From Litomosoides sigmodontis (taxonomy: Eukaryota > Nematoda > Chromadorea > Rhabditida > Onchocercidae): a stretch of 64,000 bases of DNA. Under the pieces are notes generated by a model that saw only the letters and a list, made by a program, of their open reading frames with translations, did not search any database and had not been told where the DNA came from. Positions 28,221 to 45,700 of this stretch are shown here, one piece after another (position 1 is the stretch's first letter; the number at the start of each line of letters is the position of its first letter). The stretch spans positions 1,881,365-1,945,364 of the forward strand of contig OY718806.1 of the NCBI GenBank assembly GCA_963070105.1. The letters are read 5' to 3'. A program made the position numbers and the translations under genes.

Positions 28221-31200
28221 AAATCGATCCAAGTGCCATTAATTTCTTCTATTTTTGATCTAGGCGTTCTTTTACAGGCTAGATTTTTTTCTTAAACTGA
28301 AATTGTAAAATGAACTTCTGTGATTGTGGCATCGGTTTTACTCTCCCTTCCATCCATCCATCCTTTCTCTCTTTTTTTCTTTTTTTTTTTTTAAAAAAAA
28401 GCATTGCCTGCTTTGTGTACTTGAAAAAGTGTTCAACTATTACAGAAGTTTTTTTCAACAATATGTGCTTAATAGGCAACTTTTAGTGCTTAATTTCTAC
28501 TCGTTTTCTATCATATGTATCAGGATTTTTGCTCTCTTGTGTTTTGATGTTCCACACATTTATTTGTTTATTTCAATTATCGGGATAACTTTGATGGAAA
28601 CTCCGTTGTGTGCAGGCAAAATGGTTTGTTTCTCCGAGGTATTTTATAATTTTTTCTTTGCTGTGACCTTTTGAATATGAATATGCACAACATCATATTT
28701 TCACGAGGCAACTTAATGAGGATTTTATGATCGTCAAATTTGAAAGTTGAATTTCTCTCGAGGAGTAGTAATAAATTTTGTTTTTTTTTCAAGAAATCTA
28801 AAATTTAAATTTTCGCCTTCAATACATGATAAAAACAAAACTCCTAGTAGTAGAATTTTAAATCGAAATGCTTTAAATCAAAATTAGACAATTATCAAAT
28901 ACAGTTATTTTTGCAAAAAAAGAATGGCAATATCACTTGAAAGCTAAAAAGAGAAAGAGGGAGAGATGGAAGGGGCGCAAGAGTGAAAAAAAAAAGGAAC
29001 GATGGAAGTGAATCGCTTATAGCAAATGGTTGGAATAATTAAAATGAAAGAAACTCAGTGGGAAGTATGAAAGATGTGTGAATAGTATAAGAGTATTTAT
29101 GTTACCTGAAAATTTTTGGTATATTTCTTTCATCTCAGTGCTGCAAAATTCAATAACTCAATAACTGTTTACTTTTCTCTCCACCCACAAGGATCTCAAA
29201 TTCTTGGAGACGAGTGATGGCATTATCGTATATTTTTCCATATATTTTCCTAAAATTGTATCGCTAATATTCTTTCTCTTATTGAATGTTAATGCTTTTG
29301 TTACTGATTATCTTTTTTTTTTAAATTGATCTATTGGTTTGATTTTTTCCAAAAAAAGGCAAAAAAAAAGTAAGCAAAATTCTTGTGCACATTGTAAATG
29401 GTAAATGTATGATTCTTTTTCTTTTTTTTTTTTTTAATATAATGAGAATGTATTCTCCTACCATGGCTTGAAATTGTGAATAATATTGCAGTATTTCTAT
29501 TTTAGTGTATCATCTCCTAGTCAGTTGCAAATTTCAATCTGGATTTTATCCAAGAATTGTAGCACAAATATGATACGCTATTTTATGTATCTCGTCGAAT
29601 TGAGAATTAAATTTTGTTGCAAAAAAAGAAAACAACTGAAAAAGAAATACAGCGCACGAAAGGAAAAGAAATTTTGTTAAAAAAAAAAAAATTTTTTTTG
29701 CAAAGAAATTTTTAATGAAATCGGAAAAAAGTTTTTTCTTCACTATTAATTATTTTTTTTCCTATTAATTATTACTGAAATCTATTCTCAATTGCGATGA
29801 TGTTAAGATAATTTGATTTTAATCATGATTTCATGTCATTGTGTATGAAACGATTTCTTCGTTTATTTCTCACCATTAATGCTTACTTCAACGTTACCGG
29901 TTCTTTTCCGTAACGCATCAGTGTTGAATTTCACTCCAAAATTTCCATCCATTAGCTAAGATCCGATTTATTTCTCCTTCAACTTCACTCCTGTAGTTTG
30001 TCTCCGTTTTCTGTATCCATTCATCCGGATATAGATATACACGTAGTGCGGTTTGGTAGGTATATTACACGGCATTTCTATTTCCATCTTCTTTTTCCCT
30101 TTTTTTTTTCTCGCTGGTGGGTTGCAAATATATTCCATTTCAACATATTTTCTTACTTCACTCTTCTCTCTTTCTCTATTCATAATTATCAGTGAATTCC
30201 ATCAAAATGCTCAAATGCCGGGGATTCCAATATTATTTCGTGTTCATTCATTTAAATTGTAAAAAAAGAAAAAAAAAATTATCAGAGCTATGAATGCATT
30301 AAATGTGCTTATTTTAAACCAATATAGTTGTGTGCGTTGAAACGAGATGAAATGCAGTTTTATTTACATGTATAATTTTCAATTAACAAGTATATAAATT
30401 TTTTTTTTTTTGTTTAGCGTTGGTCAATTGCTGTAAATGATAGATGGCTGATGATAGTGTGATTGATGTAAATGATAAGCAGCATTTTTCGATCTTCCAT
30501 TATCTACTCATTATTGCAATTCACATGTCTCATGCATATCATCAACATTTCAGGCTTATCAGTTTTGCTTAACATCATTATGTTGCATAACATAAGAGTG
30601 GGAAATATTGAAATGCCAATACAATGCGTTTAATATTTATGATTTTTTGAAATTAAAACTTATTGAAAACAAAAAAAAAGGAGTTAAAACTTATGCACAG
30701 TCAATCGCTTACACGTTTAATATTTTATAAGCTGTGAAACATTTCCTAAACGAAAATTTTTTTTCGAGATCCGAAAATCTCTAAAAAATAGACGTAAACG
30801 GAAATAATGAGATGTTGCAATTCCTAAAATATTCCACAGCAGGTTTATTGTCAAATACACATGTAACGCCAAGTCGTATCTTGAATTTTAATTCTATAGA
30901 ACTTTAAGATGCACGTATGTCGGCGTAATTTAACGGTCTATGGAACCGAGCATTACTTAAGGAATATTAAATCAATTGGGTTAAACACTTTGTCCTCCTG
31001 ATATTAATTTACGGAAAAAAATTCGAAATTCAAATGTTCGTTTTTCTACTTAAAAATCGTTTGTTCCGTAAAAGGTAATCAATAAATTCTAAACATTTCA
31101 ATTTTATGACAAAGATTACATATCCTTTTCCAGAGTTTAACGGAAAAAATATTAACTCGAGATCAGGAGGTAAAAAAAGGACAAAAAGCTAAAAAATTGA

Positions 31201-32530
31201 ATTTTTAAACATTTTTCTTGTATGAGGTGGCGTGACCATGGCCGATGACGTACTTTCATATTTTTTTACCGCACTATATTTTTTCAACGAACTCTTACAA
31301 GAGTTGCAAAAAACTCGATGACATCAAGTTTACGGATGGCTTCGGTTTTTCCCTTTTTATTGTTATTAATATTCATCTGCTTGCTATGTTTTTTTTTTCA
31401 TCAGAAATTTGTTTAAAAATTTCCATTATAAATTATGAGTTATTCACTGATTGTTTTACGTAATTTTCACTGGAAAATTTCAGTTCTCTTACTATTCAAA
31501 TTTTTTTATGAATGTCGTACGTTGATCGTTAAGCAAACAAAATAGTACAGGATGGGAGAAAAACGAGGGTGAAAAGATATTCGAACGAATGTGTTAATTA
31601 CTAAAACTAAATTGTCAAGTTAGTCTCATTTTCTTTAATGTTTAAAAAAAAAAAAGACGGATTCATTCATTACGTTGGCCGATTTATCAATTATAACAGT
31701 CACATCATTACTGATGATATAGATGTCAGCGCTTTGCACTGTTTTCAGTACCTTCGTGAACTAAAATTTAACAATCGCTAACAAAACTAAGTGATCTAAA
31801 TTCATAATTTCCTTGGTGGTGTTTTACAAATTTCAACATTCCTTATTGAAACTACCGATATCCGTTCATTTTATTTTTTTTAAAAACAAAAAAAGTTTGT
31901 TATAAAAATAACTCTTTGATGTTTCAAACATCTCAGAAATACAAATGGTAGTACATAATTCATACGTCCAGATATCCTAAAAAAGCACTATAGATATTCG
32001 ACAAACCAATAAAAGCTATGTGTTATCATTAAAATTAATGAATTTTTATAATAAATATGGATCTGTACGATAGTTTTCTATGACTGGATCAATGTTTTTA
32101 TAACATGTGAATCACATTCATGCATCTGTTAAAACGAGTTGAAATTATTTGAATGAATAAGAAAGTATTGCATTGTAAAAAAGAAAAAAAAACTTCATGT
32201 GAACAAATAACATAATGTGCTTTTTTTAACCTCCTTCTCTATCTTTGTCATCTCTCAACAACAACTGATTATCCTAAGCAAATAATATCGGATAAAGTTT
32301 AAATATTGTGAATTGCAAAATTGTTATAATTACTCAAACATTATCAGTAGCAGATTTTCAGACAGAAAAAAATTCAAAAAAAAAATTAACAAATAATCGA
32401 CTAGAATCATTCTAGTTCAAAAAGAAACAAGTGACATTCCCATTGCTGTAACTGCGCACTCCTTACTCATCGAATATCATACCATACAATTGAATGTTTT
32501 CGCTAAGTCGCACATATAAGTGACGCGAGC
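28221..32530. other. Gene-free interval after the RING gene
   Basis: Convergent 3' flank between the RING gene and the PCYT2 locus. I see poly-T/poly-A runs, GA tracts near 28940-28990, and short unconvincing frames, but no exon chain. Confidence 0.55.
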
Positions 32531-33218
32531 AAACTTTAGCAGTGAAAAGAGCTTGAACAAAAGCAATCAACAAGAGTAGCAGGAGAAGGTTTTCAGGAAG
32601 CAAAACCGGGAGGAATGATCATTGATAGGTAATATCACCGACTGGTTTGGCAATGAGTACAAGAATTACCGGTAAGTTGCAGAAACTTCCTACCACATTG
32701 GTGCTTACAATTGGGTCAGTTAGATAAAGCCAATCAATTAAAGACTAAAAATGGCTAATCAAACGCTGCTTCTAAATGAACAAAAAATGATGCACCACCG
32801 AGTTAGCCGACTATAACACTGTCAGATTCAAATAAGTCGTAGGAATGAATTTGTCAAACAATGGAATCACCAATGATGCAAGCATTTCATCCTTTCAAAT
32901 ATTTGCCGGCGAATCTTTTACTTTTTCAGTACTGGCAAATCATTCGGTATATTGTGAAACTTGAAATTACCTAACTGCTTTCAACCTAACTTTGAGCTAC
33001 AAAAGTTTCACATGGCAAGTATGCATAATCTTTTTTCTTGCCAACATTTATGAAGCGTTTCCTAATACCTAACAAATAAAATAAAATCCATTTTGGAAAA
33101 GTCTCCAACATAGGCAATAACAATACCTGAATAAGTGAAAACAGCGATCGGAACAACATAGCAGTTCATATTGCATTTAGTCTAATCTTCCCGCTCATAG
33201 CAAATCAATTGAAAGAAG
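32531..33218 (+). repeat. PCYT2-flanking direct repeat, copy 1 (~688 bp)
   Basis: Starts AAACTTTAGCAGTG and ends CAATTGAAAGAAG. It matches 37794-38479 in the same orientation with about a dozen substitutions and two small indels (3 bp and 1 bp), near 98% identity. It lies about 345 bp beyond the PCYT2 stop codon. No terminal inverted repeats, target-site duplication or LTR-type TG...CA ends were recognised. Short minus-strand reading stretches inside it (for example YVVPIAVFTYSG before a GT) hint at old coding DNA, without proof. Confidence 0.93.
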
Positions 33219-33540
33219 TTTCCGCTCGAAAAATGATCGGAATATTCCTGTATTAACCTTGCCAAGTGCAATATATGCAGTAAGAAGATATAATGAAAGG
33301 TAGATAAATCAACGGTAAAAATGTTAATGAATTAAGGAGATAGCCGTAGAAACTGAATGGGTCTATGAATTAGAAAGTCATTGTATTAACAATGAAAAAC
33401 CGATACCAGTACATCATGATGATGTTTCTACTTAAGTTCCAAAACTTAAATTCGAAAAATTTTCCAGCCTCATATTTAATCCAATTGTGTAGGCATCGGC
33501 AAGAACAACGGAGAAACTGCCCGAAAATGAAGGTATGGAT
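33219..33540 (-). pseudogene. Possible remnant of a membrane transporter 3' end
   Basis: On the minus strand a 34-codon stretch (about 33360 down to 33256) reads PFSFYGYLLN...FLPLIYLPFI...YCIYCTW, a hydrophobic segment that recalls the last membrane span of an SLC6-type solute carrier. An in-frame TAA lies just upstream and MYWYRFF before that. No continuous frame, start or flanking exons were found. It may be decayed coding DNA or chance; the SLC6 comparison is from memory of the family pattern only. Confidence 0.2.
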
Positions 33541-33563
33541 CCATTGTTACTATATTGTGTAGA

Positions 33564-36475
<2,912 letters not shown>

Positions 36476-37793
36476 TTAAATTTACTTATCTGCTATGCTA
36501 GAAATAGCAGCAGTATTAGGCCTGTAATGAACAACAACAAACTGCTTCTAGTACTATTAAAATGGAAAAATTACTAAAACGATGGTTAGCTAGCCACGCG
36601 CACCTATAACAAGCCTTGAAAACATCAAATATAACGCCTACACGATAGCAGTCATCATAGAACCCACCAACCTATCCCTAAAATTATAAACGCAAATTCC
36701 GATCCAGCAGTCAACAAGTGGTGCTGAGAGTTAGGTTATCGTAAAAGTGAAAAAAATTAGTGCAAATACAGGTTTTTATATTGTTGCTATTGCCATTATC
36801 AGTCCATCAGTCCTAGATTCCCCGGAAATGATTAATGAGAAGGCGTGTCATCGTAGCGGTACAAATGCAGACAAGAGAGAATTGCGAAATTACTGGAAAG
36901 GAAGTTTCCGCAAATGATATATTTTGAGGTAGGTAAATTATCACTGGTAAAGTTCGACACTAATAAAAATATGCCCATATGCTTTTTGCTACCATTTTCC
37001 CCCTCTTTTTTTCCTGATTCACTACAAAGAAAAAAATTGAAGGTTGTTTGGTGGAAATTCAAAAAAAAAACAAAAGGTTGCGAAGAAATATGCTATGACT
37101 AATCAAAATGATTGTATCACTTTTCAGCATGAAAATAGAAGTATTAAAGAGCGGGGGAGGGGAAATGAAAGTTACTATCATTATCAATTTGTCCAAGCGA
37201 AACGATATGAGAGTGTTGATAAATCGTAACATAATAATTGCGATAAGAACAAACCCGCCATCGAACAGTGTTGCGATGTTAAATCAATGCCGCTTCCACA
37301 ACAAGCATTTCAAATTTTAGGAATTTTGCAATGTCTGAGAGAGAAAGAATGGAATGCTTAAATAAATGATCAATAGGATAAGGGAAAGCAGCTTATCCTC
37401 TCTTCCGATAATGCAAAACTGTTTTGCTGTATGCTTTCACATCCATCCATCCAGCCAATCATTCCTTCGCGTCACAATCAATGCAAAAATTTGTAACTTT
37501 TATTTGAGCATAGACTAATCCAACTTCCTGTTTGCTGTGAAGTTAATTAACAACAACGAAACATGCAGTTGAGCCTACGAGGAAATGATAATGGGTGGTG
37601 AATGCTAAAGAGAATTTAAAGTGAAATATGAGTGTGAAAACGACCTTTAAGATGTGAAACAAAGACTGAATGTACTTCTATCTCTTGGTGTAACAGTTCC
37701 CGGTAGGTTATGACAGAGAAACGTTTCGTGATGTGCAAAATGAGAAGCAAAGATCAAGCATCAAATGAAGCGCGTGATGCACAACATGCAAGT
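36476..37793. other. 5' flank of PCYT2 up to repeat copy 2
   Basis: No gene recognised. Presumed promoter side of PCYT2. Short frames on both strands lack family resemblance. Confidence 0.5.
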
Positions 37794-38479
37794 AAACTTT
37801 AGCAGTGAAAAGAGCTTGAACAAAAGCAGTCAACAAGAGTAGCAGGAGGTTTTCAGGAAGCAAAACCGGGAGGAATGATCATTGATAGGTAATATCACCG
37901 ACTGGTTTGGCAATGAGTACAAGAATTACCGGTAAGTTGCAGAAACTTCCTACCACATTGGTGCTTACAATTGGGTCAGTTAGATAAAGCCAATCAATTA
38001 AAGACTAAAAATGGCTAATCAAACGCTGCTTCTAAATGAACAAAAAATGATGCACCACCGAGTTAGCCGACTATAACACTGTCAGATTCAAATAAGTCGT
38101 AGGAATGAATTTGTCAAACAAATGGAATCACCAACGATGCAAGCATTTCATCCTTTCAAATATTTGCCGGCGAATCTTTTACTTCTTCAGCACTGGCAAA
38201 TCATTCGGTGTATTGGGAAACTTGAAATTACCTAACTGCTTTCAACCTAACTTTGAGCTACAAAAGTTTCACATGGCAAGTATGCATAATCTTTTTTCTT
38301 GCCAACATTTATGAAGCGTTTCCTAATACCTAACAAATAAAATAAAATCCGTTTTGGAAAAGTCTCCAACATAGGCAATAATAATATCTGAATAAGTGAA
38401 AACAGCGATCGGAACAACATAGCAGTTCATATTGCATTTAGTCTAATCTTCCTGCTCATAGCAAATCAGTTGAAAGAAG
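37794..38479 (+). repeat. PCYT2-flanking direct repeat, copy 2 (~686 bp)
   Basis: Same orientation as copy 1 at 32531-33218, starts 5263 bp apart. Differences seen include a 3-bp deletion (GGAGAAGG versus GGAGG), a 1-bp insertion in the AAACAATGG run, and scattered mainly transition changes. A 69-codon plus-strand frame in this copy is closed by a TGA in copy 1, which argues against plus-strand coding. Homology stops sharply at GAAAGAAG. Confidence 0.93.
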
Positions 38480-39708
38480 AAATTTCTGTAAAATGCACAG
38501 ATTTCAGAAATTTATTTTCATCAAAGAAAAAAAAAACACCAAAACACAGCCACAAAAAAAAAAAACCGTAAAATAACTCGCTATTTCATAACGATAAGCT
38601 GCCAACAGTGGAAAAGTTATACAGTTCGGTGGTTCTGCAACGAAAAAAAAAAGCAATGGAAAACAGAAAGAATGGAAAATTTGATGAGACATAAATGTAC
38701 CAAAGAAGTGCCAAATCATAATGAATTGAAAGATTCACACTGATAATTTCAGTTTAATATAAATTTTTGGTTATAAAATTCAATGAAAATTGATGATTTT
38801 TTTTTCTGCATAAAGAACTGGTCATTTCCAATTGAAATAATTTTCGATAGCAAAGCAATATGGTGCTCAATCATTGTGCTCTGAAATTATTCACTAAAAC
38901 TGATACAAACAACGCGATAAATGATGATGGCTTTGCTAGCAATTCAAATTGGTAAACAAATTAATCACATAACTTATGCATGCCTTTATCTCTTCCTTCA
39001 CTTTTACACATACTGCAGAAGTTACATTATAATTGACACACTTCTATTTTATCGTTCACGGGCGTGCAGTAACACATACGTGACAAAAGTGTAGTTAACA
39101 ATCGAGTACAACTCGTTAATTTACGTTTCCGTATTTCCGTTCAACAGCTTTAATAGTTTAATTTACAACATTTAACGTTAATTCACAACAAAGAAGGTCA
39201 ATCAATGACTTCAACATGCTACATCATAAAATACAGACAAAGCACGTAATGTAATACCTTTACACCTATCCTTCAAACCATACAACGCTATAACACCTTT
39301 GACGTCACGTAACATAGGAATGCGAAACACCTTACAACCATGCAAAAATGAATCCTGCGTTCCCCTGACTCTTTGACTACTAATACAGCGCGACACGTCG
39401 CAGTACCTGAATGCACGTATCTCGCAACTCCCTCGTTGCCTAACAAACTGCACCCATTATTTACTGTTTGGAAATTGTGAAGACCGAATTGCGACTCTGG
39501 TTCTAGGTTCTGTGTCAGGTTGAGTTACGTTGCATTCATTTGTTCGTACTGAGCTATTTAGATATATCCAATTCGGAAGTGAGCAGCATCCACAAAGAAT
39601 GTTGGACTTCAAAACAAGTAGCACTTTTGATGCTCGCTATTTACGATGCAACGAATTCACGTAGGACTACGCCACGACTATCACAATTGGTCTGGTTGAT
39701 TTGGCTTG
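38480..39708. other. 5' flank of VPS11
   Basis: No gene recognised. The part from about 39200 to 39708 is noticeably richer in G+C and CpG than the surroundings, as promoters in this window might be. An 80-codon minus-strand frame (39211-39453) has a cysteine- and arginine-rich translation without family resemblance and is not called. Confidence 0.5.
39300..39307. promoter_or_regulatory. TGACGTCA palindrome (CRE-type) upstream of VPS11
   Basis: Exact 8-bp cAMP-response-element palindrome about 400 bp before the VPS11 start codon, in the GC-richer flank. CREB/ATF bZIP proteins bind this sequence. One occurrence of an 8-mer proves little; another lies at 433-440 with no gene nearby. Confidence 0.25.
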
Positions 39709-42700
39709 ATGTCGTTAGTTGAAACTGGTTGGCGGCAGTTTTCCTTTTTCGAGAAGCACAACGTCTATGATCCAAATAATCCTGGTTGCAAATTTAACGG
39801 ACTAAAGGTTCCTTTCCAGTAAAACTGTTCAATGATTGGTTTTGTAAGACTGTCAAGCTCATTATCAGATATTGGATGTATTTGCAGGATCTGAAAGCTT
39901 TCGTTTCTGTACCTGGTGTTGGATTTACGGTGTTCGGCGAACCGTCTGGTGCAATATTTAAGTTATCGCGTAATTTAGAGGAATATTGTTGGATTGCTCA
40001 TAAACGTTCATTGGCAGACATAGCTCTCGCAGGCCTTATTCTTGGCACAGTTGGAGTAATATATTTGAAATTAATTCGTTGAGTTTAAAAAATCAAGTCA
40101 CTCAATTTTTGCTTGAATTAGTCTATTGATTAGTTTCAATATCTAAAAGGGATATACGACTGCAGGAAAAATTTGATGAGTGAGAAAATGAAAAGTGATT
40201 AATGAACAATAAATTTGCAAGCCGTATAAAAACATATTTATAGCTACTAAAAAGTTAAAAAAACGAAATCAAAAATGAATTTAAAAAAAAGAACAAAGTT
40301 GTGTACTGTCAAAATATTAGTAAGTGCAAAAGCTGAGAAAAAGCAAAGTTAAAGCAGAATAAAAGAAAAACCAATTTGCAGGAAGATGAAGATGGGACTA
40401 ACTCGTTAGTTAAATTGTGGCAGTTAGATCGAATTGAGAAAGATGCACCATTTTGCATACGTGTAATACGTGTATGTCCTCTGTTAGGTGTTGGACGTAG
40501 TACGCGGGCATGTGCCATTGCGTTACATTCGTCTTTACAACATATCGCTGTTGGCTTTGTCGATTCCACTGTAATTTGCTGTGCAACTAATATCAAAGAA
40601 AAGTGAGTTTTAGCTTCCCTATAACTTGTTGATTATTTCGTAAGGAGTTATTAGCTGTGATAGCTCTTTGGAATATTTTTCCTTTCCTACAGATAAATTC
40701 GCCTTTCACCATCATTGTCTAGGACTAATTATTTGGAAAAGTTTTACGTAATACCAAGCAAAAGCATGGGAACAGTCATAAACCGGGAGAAACATCAGGC
40801 AAATTCTTCTTTGCTGTCCTGAAATCATAAAATGGCACATTTAATTGTCATGGGAATCAAATAGATATTTTGAGCATTTATTTTATGCATTTTACGAATT
40901 TTGAAACCCAATTTGTAATGGAATTTTAGATCTGGCAAGTGGCTTACTGTGATTAATGGTTCAAGCTCAGGACCAGGAGACGAAATAACAGGTCTTATCC
41001 TTACGTGGACTTCCACTCAGGATCACTGTGTCTTATATTGTTTAACGTCAACATCTGTGTTGTCTTTTTCAATTACCAACAAAACTGTTGCAAATAAAGT
41101 ATAATTATTCTTTATTTTTTTGGTGGTATGAGTTTTTTCAAATACAAAAGTAATGCCTAACAAATTTTAAATTTCTTATAGTTATCGTGGATTCATTTAA
41201 TATTCTTTTCTGAAGTATTATGTGACGTAGTAGGCCTCTTTGAAGGTTGTACATGATGCAAAAGGTTGTCTTCGTGACTGCTGGAGTTTTAATGAAACGC
41301 GCAATCAGCTTATTGTGGGTGGTACTGAGGTATGTCTTAACGCATATCCATTTATGTTGATTTTAATTAGTTCTCCATGTACAAATGGCATTTTATTGAT
41401 GGAAATGATTTATTCTCACAAAACATGATGTCTTATAGATGGTGCACTTCTATGATGCAGAACGAAGTTTGACAGCTGATCCTGATAGTGGTAGAGGTCG
41501 TTGTCATGCTCTTGGTCGAAGTAATGAAAAGATTCAATTAATTGCATTTGATCACCATGTTGCATTACTTACACGACAGCCAACTGCTATACCGTTAGTT
41601 TTCGATTTAATTCGTCAAATAAAGATATAGGGAGAAGTTATGATTCACCATGCTTCCGAATTGTGTCACTTTCTTCAATGATTTATTATTAAAGCATCTC
41701 TGCATTATTTCGACGCTTTTTATCTTTAAGTAGTTCATAGAATTTCGCCGCATGTTCTAGGTCATCAAATGAAATGTGGACATATGTCGTCTCAATATAT
41801 GATACAGAGGGACAGTGTGTTGCATTTTCGTGTGCACTTCCAGCTGTTTCAAGGATGTTTTTATTGGATAATGTGTTAATGGTTCTAAGTCAAGACGGAA
41901 CACTCTCAGCTCTTACGGAGAAAAACATCAGCTCGAAATTGGATATTTTATTCAAGAAAAATTTGTATGATCTCGCCGTTGGGTCAGTATTCAGTATCTT
42001 CGATGTTATATGACAAATCTTCTTTAATTCGTTTTCATTCTCCTCTATTTTTTATTTACTTTTTGCTTTGCAAATTGTAGGGTTGCCAAGAGAAGTTCCG
42101 TTGCTTCAGAACACCTCCCTGAAATATATAAGAAATACGGTGACTATTTATACAGGTATGTAAATCATTTACGACTGATCATGTAATTTAACATGTTCTT
42201 ATTTTCTGAAATGCTTCATTCTAGAAGTGGGGATTTTGAAAATGCAGTGCAACAGTATACTGAAACTGTCGGACATCTAGAGCCATCATATGTTATTAAA
42301 AAGGTCGTCTTTTGAAATTCGTTATTTTTACAATTTACGAATCATTCTACTTTTTTCGTAAATTCATTTGTTTTTACTAATAGAATCAGTATTTCCATGA
42401 TCATTTTCAGTTTTTGGATGGTTCTCATATAAAAGAATTGTGCATCTATTTGGAAGTACTTCACGCTAGAGGTAAAGCGAACAGTCATCATACGACCATA
42501 TTATTGAATTGTTACACCCGATTGGCAGCACATGATAAAATCTGCGATTTTATTGACCGTAATTTTGAGTGTAATGTTGAAACAGCTGTTCAGGTATTGG
42601 TTTAAAGTTTTATGAACTAAGTTTTGTATCGTTTGTATATTCCATAGCTTGAGGTAAAGAGCTGGAAATCAAACTGGTAAAGTTTTAGTACTACCACTGT

Positions 42701-45700
42701 TTGATTGAAAAACTACTTGATTATTAAAATTACCATACTTATCATAAAGCAGTCTGTTTTTTTTTCATATATAGATTAATTCACATAACGTATGTATTCA
42801 TTTTTAACTGCTGATAAATTAAGATTTAAAAACGAAAAAAGTTTTAAATATCTGAAATATAGGTACTTCGTGCAGCAAATTTTACTACAGAAGCATGTCA
42901 TCTCTGTGCGAAGCATAAGCAACACGATGCTCTATTAAGCATCTTAATCGAAGACCGAGCTGATTACAAATCAGCACTTAAATATATTTCCAAGTTGGAG
43001 ATTCCTGAAGTTTGTTTTTCATTTTGGGTTTAAGTAAGAATACTTTGTATTGGGTTAATGATAAGCATTGTGGCAAAAATATAAAATTTATTTTTTCAAA
43101 TTCAGGTTGAAGCATGCTTGGAAAAGTTTGGGAAGTGCTTATTGGTAAACAGCCCTGAAGAAACTATGAAGCTGTTATCAGATAGGGCCTGCTTCAGTTG
43201 GTAGTTTGATCATTTGTTAATTGGCATGGTAGGGGAACAGCAGTGTTACGTTCTATGATTTAGTATATTCTTAACTGAATGGTTCTACAGCCATTATTTT
43301 AAAATTTCATTTATTAGTCTTTTTTACGAATATGTTAGAAATATTTGTTACTAGAATAACGGAAGTCAAGAATGATAAAATTTCAGGTCAAATCAACGCC
43401 CTTGCCTTAATGAAAGTATTCATTGGACTGCCTTCGCAATGTACCAAATTTATAGAAGCCGCGTTGAAGGTGGTATTAATGCATCTGAATATTTTTTTGA
43501 TTATAATGTTTTCAGTTAAAGTGATTTAGTTTAAGGTAGCACTGTCACGGTTGGGAAGATGGATTAAATGGGGTGTTGCCAATTGGACGGCCAGTTTTTT
43601 CTTTTTATTGTTTGTTTAGTTTAATTCTTTTTGAAGGACAAGAAAAATGAAAAATTGCGCAGTTTACTGTTAGAACTTCGTCTTCGTCAGTGGGCGCTGC
43701 GTGACGAGGTTTTTTTTTTAATTCCGTTTTGCTTTTAATGCAGATATAGGTTACAGTTTGTTGACGATCCTTACTAATCCTTTTGTTATTTAGAATAGCT
43801 GTTTTTATTTCGTTTTTTCCTTCATTATCAAGAAACTCTAATTTCTATTCTTTATGATGTGTCTAACCGTGATGAGAGCATTATGGAATTGATCGGAGAC
43901 GAAAATTTGGAGGAATCGTTGAATTTGTGTCAATTATTCAATTATATCCCAGGAATTGTTGATATATATGAGAAGATGAAAAGGTAAATTTATAAGGATT
44001 GTTAGTGGTTTATCACCACTTACAATTTCGAATGTTGTGATCGATTCAAATAAATTTTACAGATACGATAAACTTATCGAATACTACATGCGACAAAACA
44101 AGCTGAGAGAAATCGTTAAATTTTGTGAGCAAGAAAAGTATGTTCGGATTTTTTTTCTTAATTTGTAACCTGTATGACCGCATGTGTCTTTTTTGTGGTT
44201 GTTTCAGCCGCTTGAAGATGAGCAAAACGCAGTGTTTTTTTTTTTTTGCAGTAATCGTGACTTATGGATAGATGCGGTGGTATTTGCTTCTCGTGGAAAG
44301 GATATAGATCCCGACGCAATAAAGTTTTTACTTGAACGGTTAGATTTACTGGCTCTTACTAAAACATAATGCTTTTTATCCAGTATTTATTTATTTGCAG
44401 TATTGAAGCAACGAATAGTATCCATCCACTTGTGGTTCTCGAAATTCTTTCGAAAAGTGATACAATTTGTGTTGGTCACGTGAGAGATTATATTATCAAA
44501 TGGATGGAGCGCCAAAATGCTCAGGTACTTTTACAGCTAATAATATCCGTAATGTTTCTGTACTTCTATTTATTCAAGAGTTTTTTGTTCTGTTGGAATT
44601 TTAATGATGCCTAATGGCATGAAATTTTAATTTATGTCCTGAGTTTTAATGACCAGTTTAGTTTGCATGTTCTTTTTATCAACAATTGTTAACAAGTCAG
44701 TACTAGTGGTTGATAATGAATAAAGAATTTTATTTCTTAATCATAAATGAATATTAAGGTCGAAAAAGATGAAGAAACAATTGTTGAAAACGAAGCGAAA
44801 ATGGCCGAAATTGAAGAGCAAATTGACAGTATTACTTACAAGTTTGTTTTTTTTAATATTTTACTTCTTGCAAGTCGTTGGCTTAAGTCATTTATTGCTT
44901 AATTTGGTTTGAAAATAAGCTGTTTGATTTGCAGAGTGCAAATTTTTCAAATGAACAAGTGTTCTGCATGTGATACATCGCTTCAGCTGCCTGCTATACA
45001 TTTCTTATGTAAACACTCCTACCATGCTCACTGTCTAGAATCGTATAGTGAAAAGGCTGACTATTGTCCAGCCTGTATACGAAGCAGCTTTGACGAAAGG
45101 TTTATTTAAATGATTGTTTGGTTCTTCAATTGTAAAATTTCTCATCTTTTGAGAAATTTAGAAAGGATTTGACTTACTTTTGATTATTTTTTGCGAAGAT
45201 ATTATGATTAACACTATGAAATTTTAGGATACGAGATGATAAGGGACAAGATTTCTCAACGCCTAGTGCTTATGCTCAATTTCGGGATGAGGTGTGTTCT
45301 TGATAATCCAATGCTGTTTATCAAATGATCCAAAATGAACAATGATTATAGTACTGATTAAGATATCGAGTACCGCTATATTGATTATCGTGTCCTCTGG
45401 ACTATGGTCATATATTTACCCCGTAATTTTAGGTAAACGAGTCAGTTGATTGTATAACTCTCATTTCATCATATATTGGCAGCGGACTTTTCAACTCATG
45501 GTCAAAAGAAAAGGAGTCTAAAAATGAAAGCGACTTGGTTAGTTCTCAATCTGACACTAGTATGTCGAACAGAATGAATCTAAGTCATTTCGAGGATCGA
45601 TCACTCAGGGAGACAAATTCGATGAGCAGACCAGCACGTAATCCTTTTATTCCGAAAACTATGGATTCACGTGCGACAAAACCTGTACGATCCACTAATC

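Noticed and set aside
39211..39453. 80-codon minus-strand frame upstream of VPS11
   Set aside because: Cys/Arg-rich translation without family match; better explained by the GC-richer promoter flank.
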